A DNA stretch of 64,000 nucleotides from positions 428,001-492,000 of the forward strand of contig JAUJYZ010001162.1 in the NCBI GenBank assembly GCA_033675265.1, read 5' to 3'. Shown one piece after another: positions 13,206 to 40,625 of this stretch. The stretch is from Actinostola sp. cb2023. Taxonomy: Eukaryota; Cnidaria; Anthozoa; Actiniaria; Actinostolidae. Every line of letters starts with the position of its first letter. Position 1 is the stretch's first letter. The translations under genes and the position numbers were made by a program. The notes under the pieces are model-generated. The model saw nothing but the letters and a program-made list of their open reading frames with translations. It did no database searches and was not told where the DNA came from.

Positions 13206-14704
13206 ATATATTTCCATTTACTGTAACTTTGGAATTAAAATGTTGAAGTAAAATGTGCAAAGTGTGCCATTATTTTTTATGTAGCAATGCATTGTCCTGT
13301 GTATACCGTACATGTATCCTTCATTCACCCATCCCCACTCTATAACCCTGTTGGGGTTCATGTGCACCTGTGGAGAAGGGAACCAGTCGCACACAACATG
13401 TGGTAATATTGTGCAATGCATCAAAATTGTGGAAAAGAAAGCTAGGCTAGTTGTAGACAAGAAACTCTTGCAAAAACAGATATTAAGAGCTTTTCTGTGT
13501 AGAATACATCGAGATTGAGCACACAAACTTTGACCATGACAATGCAAGATATTAATTCTGGCGTGATCCAAAATCGACAATATTGAAAAACGATGTTCTC
13601 CTGGCGTGCAGCTGGCAAAAAAGGGAGTGGGTTGAGGAGAGGGAACTGGGGATAGGGGAGGGGAATTCTCTCCCCAAGCTATACAAATATTTTTGCCTTT
13701 GTTAGAGAATATTTGTGGTGTTTTAATTCACGAAAACATTGTTTTTCTCTGTTGTTCAGATTGATTATATTGAAAAGAGCTTCAGTCTTTTGTCTTATGA
13801 AGAACTGTGCTATATATTATTCTGTAAACTTTTTATACCCTGCGAGCAGAGGTTCCTTTTCGTCTTTCAGTCTAAGTTCAATGAGTCTTTCGAACTACAA
13901 GAACAGCAAAGGTAAGAGCAAAAAAGCCGATACAGCAAATGTAAAAGACTCCGCAGTGAACATATAGAACTGACAAAAAAGGGAACGTCTGCTCGCATAT
14001 GGTAAAAGAGGCAAGTCTTTTTTCCTTAATTGCTTGCGGTTTTGCCCTTGGTTGCCACTTTCCATAAATTCTAGAACACTTGACTTCACTGACCATTTAC
14101 TCCTTGGCATCTTTGGTGGCACCACTTGAAGTAGAAGAGCGATGCATTATATGCCATCTGCAAAACCATAAATACTTGATGTGTGTTCAGAAAAAAGCAT
14201 TACGTAGGTAAGGTACGGATCGGTTCCCATCCCCTTCCCTAGTCCCTCCGATCCGTACCCTTTGGGCCGCCACGCAGGCTAAGTTGAATTTTGTTCCATT
14301 TTTCTCCCTACATTTTCATTTCATGTTTCTTTTCTTTTCAGTTATCTGTGGGAGGAATTAAAAATATGGGAAAGTGTTGTCTTTCAAAACTGGAGTGGGA
14401 ATTGAAAAGATTTTCAGTTGAAAGGGGAATAAACTGATGTAACCGAAGAAAGTACGTTCAGAATGGCTTTGTTCCCTTCAGATCAGAGCCTAGCCGCGCG
14501 CCTATCACAGGCCGTCCCTACTAGGCTTCCCACAGGATGCATTTTTGCTGGTCATTACATATTCGCTTGGCGACGAAGGTCGTTTTCGGAAGCCGGAGCA
14601 ATGATTCTTTGTGATATGTCGTTTATGACGTCCAAACTATAATTTCTTTAACATATTAAGTTTAGCAAGTCTTCGTTGGTGTATATGTGAAGATTTAATT
14701 CAAA
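13206..14704. other. Gap between septin and SEC14L1 genes
   Basis: No supported gene. It holds the inverted-repeat element at 13836-14000 and a short hairpin near 14215-14263 (GGTACGGATCGG against CCGATCCGTACC). The last few hundred bases should contain the SEC14L1 5' UTR and promoter, but no TATA box or other site is clear. Confidence 0.5.
13836..14000. mobile_element. MITE with TGCGAGCAGA ends
   Basis: The left end, TGCGAGCAGAGGTTCCTTTT, is inverted at the right as AAAAGGGAACGTCTGCTCGCA. About 165 bp, without coding capacity. Confidence 0.55.
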
Positions 14705-24282
<9,578 letters not shown>

Positions 24283-26245
24283 CAATCAGCCAAACCTCGT
24301 CCTTTCAATAGTTTGTAATACACCAATAATATTGTTGTAGTATAGTAATTACACTGGTGAATATCAAAGAAATTTGCAAAAGTAACGACAATTAGGTATA
24401 ATTCTAAACAAGTAGTATTATAGTTGGCTGCCATTTTAACATCTTTTTTTGACTAAATTTGTCCTTGGAATTTATCAATTTAAACGATAACTAGACTCTT
24501 TAGCTTTGTATGTAAATTGCCCATTTCAAACCATGTAATGTTTACATGGTGTTCTCTGGAGAATTAGTCCTTTCAATATGAACGAATAAATTTCAGAAAT
24601 ATAAAGGAACAATAATTCTCCAGAGAATATCATGTTTACATCACATTGTTTGAAATGGGCAATTTACATATGAAGCTAAAGAGGTCTATTCATTGCAGAA
24701 CCTCTATCTTCAAACTGAATATTATATATCCTGTTTTGCATATTTTTGGAAGTGCATTTCCTTAGTTTCCATGCGAAACTTTGATCAAGCGATACACTGC
24801 CTCTATGACTATTGCAATATAATTCTTGCCCAATCAGATCTTTATATTCACCGGTATAATTTATTATACTAATAGCAGTATTGCAACAATTTATTAATCC
24901 CTTCTATCATAACATGTATAAGATATTCTTTCCATAACAATAATTATTACCATCTCATAATCTACATGACAATCCCTGAGGGCAAGGTTTAGGAACAGAG
25001 CGAATATTGATATTATAATAACTACAACATACTCTTAATTAGATGACTTTATTAATGACATTGTTAGATGAGAATGCATGCAATGGATGGATGGATTGTG
25101 TTGATTTGCATCACTAATGGTGATGCAAATGAGATAAATTTGATCTATAATTGCAACGTTGTTCTATAGAACAGATTGCAACGTCCATGGATGTATTTCC
25201 TTATAAAGTCTCTAGGTTTTCTATATTAACTACATATGCTTACTAAAGCAAACTTATTCTCCAATTTTCTATTGAGACAAAATGAATGAATGAGATGAAT
25301 TATTGTATCAATTTTCGTCTGGTTGTTTTCAAAGCAGCGTTTTATGCATGTACAGTATATACGCCTTATTGACTGTAAATAATTCATAACATCACTCAGT
25401 GATCACTAGCAAGCTTCATGTTTTATCCAAACAAAATCCCATTTCTGAAAGTGATATTTTTACCAGTCTATTGTACAGCTTTTTGCCAATGTACATGTTG
25501 TTGTCATTGATGAAATTGCAACATAATGGAAACTTCAACATCATTGAAGGCTCCCATAATAATACCATCCAATTGTCGTCAATAGTTTCAATTCATTGCA
25601 GTGTTGCAAGAAAGCTGTATTCAAATAAAGCTGTTTTGAAATAGATTTAGTATAAAACACATAGATCGTAACATTTGTAGATAATAACTGTGGTAATCCT
25701 AAATAGACAGTACAGTATAATACTAGAATACTGACCATGCATTGTAGAACTAATGCATTGATACTGTTGACAATATTTTTGAATATTTTTTACAATTCAA
25801 GCAAAATGCTCTGATATTTATTGAGGGACACCGACCAAGAAAATCCACAATAATATTGAATAATCAGTTGAATTAACTATTGAATTTCCATTTGGGGATA
25901 ATTTAATTTTCGAAATATGAATTCCAGTAAGTTTTTATTGAGTGCACAACGTGCTACAATATACTTCTGTACTTCTCAGTACATTTTTAACTGCAAATAT
26001 TTGCTCTCAAAGCTTTGAATTCAGTTTTACATGTCAATATTGGCAGGACCAAGATTGTTAATACATGTGTTTAAAGCCAGGATTTGCATCTTGAATCTTT
26101 GAGTTGGGCAAATAATATGAATGATTGATTGTAATGACATTTAATTTGGAATTACTGATTAAATTAATTAATGAACTATCTTGAGATATTGTAAATATTT
26201 TTGAATTGTATATGCGTGATTATCCTTGAATAAAGTGGAATAAAC
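24283..26245 (+). other. Probable 3' UTR and tail of SEC14L1
   Basis: No coding signal. The inverted-repeat element is at 24492-24688, and AATAAA signals lie at 26229 and 26239. If transcribed to there the 3' UTR would be about 2 kb. The convergent GGH gene ends about 300 bp further on. Confidence 0.4.
24492..24688. mobile_element. MITE-like inverted repeat
   Basis: The left arm, ATGTAAATTGCCCATTTCAA, is inverted at the right as TTGAAATGGGCAATTTACAT. The arms are about 80 bp each, with CTCCAGAGAA near the centre. Confidence 0.6.
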
Positions 26246-26551
26246 TAATTCCTGTCTCATTCTTGTTTATATGGGAATAAATTCAATGGCTTATATCAAA
26301 ACATGATTTGTAGTCAAATAAACTTCTTGCAGATAGAGTGTCATTTCTGATTGTTCAACGAACAATAAACGGTTTCTGAACGATTCTACATCTACATAAG
26401 GGGGGTCCTGCAAAGGGGGATACCCATCACTGCAAGACATAGGGGGGGGGGGGATATAAATTAAATACAGGGGATATCTGGGTGCCCACTGTTTTTCGAT
26501 TCGCACTGTAACACAAAAGTGTGTTTGAATAATTTCTTTCTTCCTTTTTTA

Positions 26552-29500
26552 CTAAAAGAAGTAACATTCATCAAAGCGAGTAATATTTTCAAAGCAGTTT
26601 TGTGGTTGGTAGTTGAAGATGAGAGACTTCCTCTCCTCTTTTGTACTTGCAAATTTATGTCCACTCATTCGAGCTGGAAAAAAAAGGAATCCTAGTTATT
26701 ATATAGCACAGATACTACGCGCGCTCTTATTGGTCAATGAGCGGGCAGTAATTTCCCGTACGGACCTCGCGCTCGGATAATAAAGAGGTAGTTATTGAAG
26801 TAATTATAAATGTCACAGCACATGAAGCGATACGACAGCACTTTTTGGCAGTATGTTCGACAATTTATTTTCATCCATGAAATTTGGCTCTGGAAATTTG
26901 AAGCTATCCCCCTGAATACCACCCTGAACATACTATTGTTTGGCAATAGCCTCTCCAGCAGTATTGCAATCAACAGTTGCAGAGGTGGACATTCACACCA
27001 CATAATGGGCAGTTCTGTATGCGCCATGTATTCATACCATGAGACGTACCTTGATTGACAAAAAAGTTTGCCAAGTATTGCATGGCCTCTATAGCTTGGT
27101 AAGAGTGGTTAATATTTTCCTTGAGGGTCCATTCGAACTGGTTCTTTTCTGGGTGGAATTGACTGCCATAAAATGGGTAATTAATTCCTGAAGATGAAAA
27201 ATTAGTTCCCCATTTTAAAAACCCCTTTTAATTGTCAGTGTTGATACTCTAAATGAGATATAGAGCGCGCAAATGCTGGGCGCTGATTGGTCGAGTGAGT
27301 ATGACTATATTCTAAATGAGATATAGAGCGCGCAAATGCTGGGCGTTGATTGGTGGTCGAGTGAGTATGACTATATTCTAAATGAGATATAGAGCGCGAC
27401 TATATTCTAAATGAGATATGATGCTGGGCGCTGATTGGTCTAGTGAGATATGACTATATTCTAAATGAGATATAGAGCGCGCAAATGATTGGGCGCTGAT
27501 ATGGCGCGCAAATGTGAGTGAGTGAGTATGACTATATTCTAAATGAGATATATAGAGCGCGCAAATGCTGGGCGCTGATTGGTCTAGTGAGTATGACTAT
27601 ACTCTAAATGAGATATAGAGCGCGCAAATGCTGGGCGCTGATTGGTCTAGTGAGTATGACTATATTCTAAATGAGATATAGAGCGCGCAAATGCTGGGCG
27701 CTGATTGGTCTAGTGAGTATGACTATATTCTAAATGAGATATAGAGCGCGCAAATGCTGGGCGCTGATTGGTCTAGTGAGTATGACTATATTCTAAATGA
27801 GATATAGAGCGCGCAAATGCTGGGCGCTGATTGGTCTAGTGAGTATGACTATATTCTAAATGAGATATAGAGCACGCAAATGCTGGGCGCTGATTGGTAG
27901 AGTGAGTATGACTATATTCTGACATTTCCTCTGCTCTCATTCGGCAAAGTGAAGCAAAGCATTTCCTCGGCATGATTCAGTTCCAGCTAGAACGCTCCTT
28001 ACCCTCTACCATCGACACAAATTCAATGTTTTTTCTGTCCCTATTTGTTGCTACTATCCTGAAAAAGCGTTTTAGATCTTTCTCCTTCCTGTACATCTGA
28101 AAAGAGAATGTGTTTGAACAAAATCATGTTTATACCACAAATATCTTGGCTTTCCATAAATTGGAAGTTCTACAGAAGGAACTATAAAGCCTTCTCGTGC
28201 GCAAAACAATAGAATTTGTTCTCAGTGGAACTGATACAATCTTTTCTATTCCATTCAGTCCTGTCCCCCCTCCCCCCAAGATGGCAATATGAAACCCTTC
28301 CGACCCTCTATTGAGTGTTCCTTACCTTCACAGTAATGCATGCGCTGTGCATGTGCATTGTAATATTCAAAGCACTAAGGTACTTAAGTACGTTCTTGGG
28401 TGCTGACTTGAGTAGTCTACTTTTTCTAAAATCTTCATATAACAAAATTATTGGATGTTATATTTTGAACATAACTGATAACAGTTTTACTATTCACAGG
28501 GGGGTGCATGGGGCAAGTAGGGAGTCCAGGATAGATGGGTCAATGTTTGTTGAGAGAAGTCAGAAAGGGGTCAAAATATTTAATACCCCCTTCCCGTATA
28601 TCTACCACACACTGTCATTATATCACCTTTGTAGAAGGTTAGTGGTAATGACAAGTTTTCAGCATCACAATCTACTCTTATGGGCTTTCCCTTGGCTACT
28701 AGGATGTGAAGCATTTCATATCCAAGGCACGTCGACCATATTGGAAACACATCGCCTTTGTCATTGGCCTACATTCACACAAACAAGGCCATATAATTAT
28801 TATCATTATCATTGATTCCGCCATCATTGCAATACTTCTTTTCCGATTGTCCAGATTCATTTTGTCAATAAATTAATAAATTATTATTGGTATAATTGAA
28901 CTTACCTCTTTAGCTAACTTGAATAGTATTTTTGCTGTTTTTGTATATTTAGATTTAAACACATCTACAGATCCTCCAGGCAGCAAAATCCTTGTATAAA
29001 GAATATGTTGAAAATTTGAGTTTTCTTAGCCATGTTTTTCCTTAAGTTGACAAAGTGGCTAGGATAGGATGAGAGGATGAGTGGGTGTTGCTAACACATA
29101 ACTAGTGGCATGACCTGTCATTTAGAAATATGATCCAGCTCGAAATAACTTACCCATTTATTGAATAGAATAGAGATGCTACAGCTTCTTCTGTCAGGTT
29201 ATTTCTAAATAAAGCACAAGAGATATCAATGAAAATCGTAGTATTTGACAGGGAATTTCGGCAACTATCGGCCATTTATATTAATACCGGTTATTTTATA
29301 GACACAGCGCAAAGTGTATTGTATAAAGTGTATTTCCTAGCTTCCTTTGCAGACGTTTTAGTTGATTCGCGAATCAACTAAAACGTAAGCAAAGGAGGCT
29401 ATGTATTTCCGTGATACTAGAATTCTTTACCTTATTGGCACAACTCTTGCACCAGCAGCCTCTACGTATTTCACATACGATGTTGCAATATAACTATCGC

Positions 29501-29853
29501 CGTCTTTTATTAATCGTTTGAAGTGTGAATCGTCTTGAGCCAGGATACCTGGAAATGGAGATATTCGTCCATTTTATTAACTTTTTCTCCCCTTTCTATT
29601 CGTTTGTTTCCGTCATAACTACATCCTCGTCAACCGTCTGGGCTCCCGAGGATGTCATAAGCAAAGCAACTGATAAGAGCAACGACAACTGAACAGAAAC
29701 ATCAAGGAGAGGGATATGTATCGTACCTATAATTGGCCTGTTTATTTTGACATCTTTATCGCCTCTGAATTCAGCCACCCGTTTTCTCCCTTCAGTTTTC
29801 GCAGACAAAATAACCAACACTATAATCAGCAAAAGAGCTGTTTTGCTTTCCAT
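26552..29853 (-). CDS. GGH: Gamma-glutamyl hydrolase (9 exons)
   Basis: Exons in transcript order: 29853-29727, 29548-29431, 29204-29154, 28990-28906, 28768-28627, 28432-28326, 28096-28003, 27187-27050, 26673-26552 (stop). They total 984 nt, 327 residues, with all phases consistent; human GGH is 318. The enzyme is a lysosomal or secreted class-I glutamine-amidotransferase-like peptidase that trims the poly-gamma-glutamate tails of folates. The start at 29853 gives a typical signal peptide (hydrophobic run [11 protein letters not shown]). The mature domain opens with RPIIGI. The nucleophile Cys141 is in WSTCLGYE and the catalytic His253 in [18 protein letters not shown] and the end CYFF also fit the family. 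It converges on SEC14L1 and diverges from COQ7. Intron 7 contains a 63-bp minisatellite. The exon 28432-28326 is the least conserved. Confidence 0.93.
27247..27920. repeat. 63-bp minisatellite in a GGH intron
   Basis: About 11 units of 63 bp containing AGATATAGAGCGCGCAAATG and GGGCGCTGATTGG, with disrupted units near 27390-27510. It lies between the coding exons ending at 27187 and starting at 28003. Confidence 0.95.
29338..29401. mobile_element. Mini-hairpin element, family H
   Basis: The 64-bp near-perfect palindrome runs from TAGCTTCCTTTGCAGACG to GCAAAGGAGGCTA, with centre TTGATTCGCGAATCAA. It is flanked by identical 9-mers TGTATTTCC (29329-29337 and 29402-29410), a clear target-site duplication. 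It sits in a GGH intron. Confidence 0.85.
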
Positions 29854-30379
29854 GGTTATTGTGTTTTCAAGTTGAAAGACAAAATAAAACTTGCTTGTTT
29901 TATCAATCAATACCTCGATGATCTAATAGAGGGAGAATGTATTTGTGACGCCGTACGGGTTCATCAACTGGATTGTACTTGATCACCTTAGAAATCGACG
30001 TACCAGCAATGACGGTTATTGTTCTGTAAGGTTACTTGTGAAAAGTCAAAGAACTTTATTTAGAAAAAGAAAACATTAAAAATCTAAAAGCGAACCTCTT
30101 AGTACATTATCTCCTCAAAAATAAAGTGACATTTCGTAATACTTGCATGATTTTTTTTTCTTCTCATGTACCTGTAAACTGAATAGACAGGGGTAGGAAG
30201 GCAGTAACACAAGCGAGAAAACAGAATATTTTTTCTGAGATCGATGAACCAGATGAAAATTTCCGGCGAAAAGTTTAATTTTAATTTTGCCGCGAAAATT
30301 TCAAAAACAAACAAACAATCAAAAACGACAGGCGTTCCTTTACAAAACGCCCATGATGCTTTGTGGTTACAAATTCAAG
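29854..30379. promoter_or_regulatory. Divergent GGH/COQ7 intergenic region
   Basis: The two start codons are 526 bp apart and point away from each other, so both promoters must lie here or inside the first exons. No TATA box is obvious. A bidirectional promoter is inferred from layout only. Confidence 0.5.
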
Positions 30380-37437
<7,058 letters not shown>

Positions 37438-37708
37438 CAGCCATAGGTAACCATATGGTATGCAATATAGCTTTTGTGGTTCAACATTGATTCATCTTTG
37501 ATTTAATGTTATTGAAAGTATGTTGTAGGGAATCAAATTATGTTAAAAGCTATGGTTCCAAACATATTCAACATTTCATATAAAGACGTTTCATCAATAT
37601 TGCTCAATAAATGTGTTGTGAGATCACAATGGATCAATGTTGGATCAAATGTTGAAGATAATATTGTTATACAATGTAATTAATTTAACATATATTTTGG
37701 GAGTAAGC
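37438..37708 (+). other. Probable COQ7 3' UTR
   Basis: Follows the COQ7 stop, with AATAAA at 37606-37611. Nothing else is recognisable. Confidence 0.4.
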
Positions 37709-39016
37709 ACAGGAAAACCTGTATCAAGGGGCCCTCTATTAAACCTGTATCAAGGGGCCCTCTATTAAACCTGTACATTGTATCAAGGGGCCTCTATTAA
37801 ACCTGTATCAAGGGGCCGATCTATTAAACCTGTATCAAGGGGCCCTCTATTAAACCTGTATCAAGGGGCCCTCTATTAAACCTGTATCAAGGGGCCCTCT
37901 ACTAAACCTGTATCAAGGGGCCCTCTATTAAACCTGTATCAAGGGGCCCTCTACTAAACCTGTATCAAGGGGCCCTCTACTAAACCTGTATCAAGGGGCC
38001 CTCTATTAAACCTGTATCAAGGGGCCCTCTATTAAACCTGTATCAAGGGGCCCTCTATTAAACCTGTATCAAGAGGCCCTCTATTAAACCTGTACATTGT
38101 ATCAAGGGGCCTCTATTAAACCTGTATCAAGGGGCCCTCTATTAAACCTGTATCAAGGGGCCCTCTACTAAACCTGTATCAAGGGGCCCTCTACTAAACC
38201 TGTATCAAGGGGCCCTCTATTAAACCTGTATCAAGGGGCCCTCTATTAAACCTGTATCAAGGGGCCCTTATTAAACCTGTACATTGTATCAAGGGGCCTC
38301 TATTAAACCTGTATCAAGGGGCCGATCTATTAAACCTGTATCAAGGGGCCCTCTATTAAACCTGTATCAAGGGGCCCTCTATTAAACCTGTATCAAGGGG
38401 CCCTCTACTAAACCTGTATCAAGGGGCCCTCTATTAAACCTGTATCAAGGGGCCCTCTACTAAACCTGTATCAAGGGGCCCTCTACTAAACCTGTATCAA
38501 GGGGCCCTCTATTAAACCTGTATCAAGGGGCCCTCTATTAAACCTGTATCAAGGGGCCCTCTATTAAACCTGTATCAAGAGGCCCTCTATTAAACCTGTA
38601 CATTGTATCAAGGGGCCTCTATTAAACCTGTATCAAGGGGCCCTCTATAAACCTGTATCAAGGGGCCCTCTACTAAACCTGTATCAAGGGGCCCTCTACT
38701 AAACCTGTATCAAGGGGCCCTCTATTAAACCTGTATCAAGGGGCCCTCTATTAAACCTGTATCAAGGGGCCCTCTATTAAACCTGTGTCAAGGGGCCCTC
38801 TATTAAACCTGTACATTGTATCAAGGGGCCTCTATTAAACCTGTATCAAGGGGCCCTCTACTAAACCTGTATCAAGGGGCCCTCTATTAAACCTGTATCA
38901 AGGGGCCCTCTATTAAACCTGTATCAAGGGGCCCTCTATTAAACCTGTGTCAAGGGGCCCTCTATTAAACCTGTATCAAGGGGCCCTCTACTAAACCTGT
39001 ATCAAGGGGCCCTCTG
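37709..39016. repeat. 26-bp minisatellite with higher-order pattern
   Basis: Unit CCTGTATCAAGGGGCCCTCT plus ATTAAA, about 50 copies. Variant units carrying ACATTGTATCAAGGGGCC (near 37770, 38090, 38278, 38596 and 38812) and GGGGCCGATC (near 37812 and 38322) recur about 506-510 bp apart, which shows that blocks of many units were duplicated together. It lies between the convergent COQ7 and adaptor genes. Confidence 0.95.
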
Positions 39017-40625
39017 CTACTATTAAAGTTATATTTAATGGCCAATTATCCCCAAAAGAAATTACTGAGTACTAATCACCACCCTCTATTATTAAGAGAG
39101 CCATTGCCTGAGGGGAGAGGATCACTTAGTGCATGTTTGACTATAATGTTTAAAATAGCATAAACAAGTAAAAAGACAGATGAATTTTCATGATTATTGA
39201 CCAATTTATTTCAAAAACTTTATGACAATTTAAACTACATTTTATATTTGAACAGTATGTTCCTACTTTATGATTTCTTGAACAAAATAACAACAGTTTA
39301 ACTGAATATCAGTCATCATTAAACCACCAGCATTATATCTGTACTATTTAAACAGCAGAAAAATCACAGTAATTTTTAGTGATTTTGTAAATTTTGTTTA
39401 CAAATTTCATATTTGTTTGTTTTGTTAGTTATTGAAAATAGTTTGCTCGTCCTGTATAATTACTAGTCAGAGGCTGTTTTTAAAATGTTTCTTACTCGAG
39501 AAATCGTTTTGATCCTGAAGTTCTTGTTAGCTAGTGACAATGAGGTATGTGTAAGTAACTCAGTCAGATGTGTTCAATCTTGTGCATGCTAACTTTTCTC
39601 ACTTTGTTTTCTGTAAACACTTCAACTTTGGTACACAACTAGCATTAATCATTAATTATTAATTAATTGTATGTTATTCCATGGCTCTGGGCTGTTTATT
39701 GCAATCCCAGAAAAATGATTTAAAACTGGATGTTTTAAAATGTTTTTTATCCGGCTTTTTGGTTGATAAAACAGCAGTGTTTGTGTGTAATTATTGTTGT
39801 ATTTCACATGTTAAAAATAGTAAAATTAAAGTAAAATTAATTTTTTTTGGAACTTCAGATGCATTTTAAGTTATTCTAAAAAGAATTTCAAATGAACAGG
39901 TGTTCAAAACAGAGTTGGCAGGGTTTGTTTATTATATCCCCCTGTGAACACTATTTTGTACTACATTTGTATTGCTTAAAGGTTAAAACACCTTAAAGAA
40001 AACTGTACATTGCTTCCATCTAAAGGCCACCATATAAGGCCAATTTTGTATTCAAAAAGATTACAAAATACCTTATAAAACAACTGTACATCATTTACAG
40101 TATACACATAAAAGGCACTGTTTAAGATACATTGTAGCAAGCACTTTGAAAAGGTTAAAACACCTCTAAGAACCAACTGTACATCACTTACAGTGTACAC
40201 TTACGGATTTTGTTGTATGTCCAAACGATAATAATAATTGCTTGTAAAGGATTGTCCAGCTGTTTTGAAATCTACCCACAACCCTCTTGCAAGATTGTTC
40301 AAAGCTGTCATTAAGGCAGTTTGGAGCTGAGTATGCTAAACTAAGGTTTTTCATTGATTGTTGGTATCTACCTTCCTAGATTAGCCAGGAATGTCCACCG
40401 TTTTAGCCGTAGAAGCCAGTTGCCAACTTCTAAAGAAAGCTGAGATTACTTGAATGGGTTCATCCATGCAAGAACAGTGTGACTTGTGGTCAAAATCCAA
40501 GTTCTTCATTAGAATTCAAAGAATTTTGAGGAGAATTTAGATTTTGATAAGAGAGTTCTTGCTTTTAATAAAAATTGCAGTTATTTTAGCAAAAGTATAC
40601 AGTACATTCATGATTAATCCAGTAT
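39017..40625. other. AT-rich gap between COQ7 and the adaptor gene
   Basis: No gene supported. Between 39976 and 40200 there are three imperfect repeats of about 70 bp containing AACTGTACATCA and TTACAGTATACAC-like words. Part of this stretch is probably the adaptor's 3' UTR. Confidence 0.5.

Noticed and set aside
12848..13580. Small genes after the septin stop
   Set aside because: Short frames on both strands with no domain or splice support; better explained as 3' UTR and intergenic sequence.
28170..28230. Extra GGH exon between 28326 and 28096
   Set aside because: A splice-like segment near 28140-28165 reads [10 protein letters not shown], but joining the 28326 and 28096 exon edges directly keeps phase and matches the family better.
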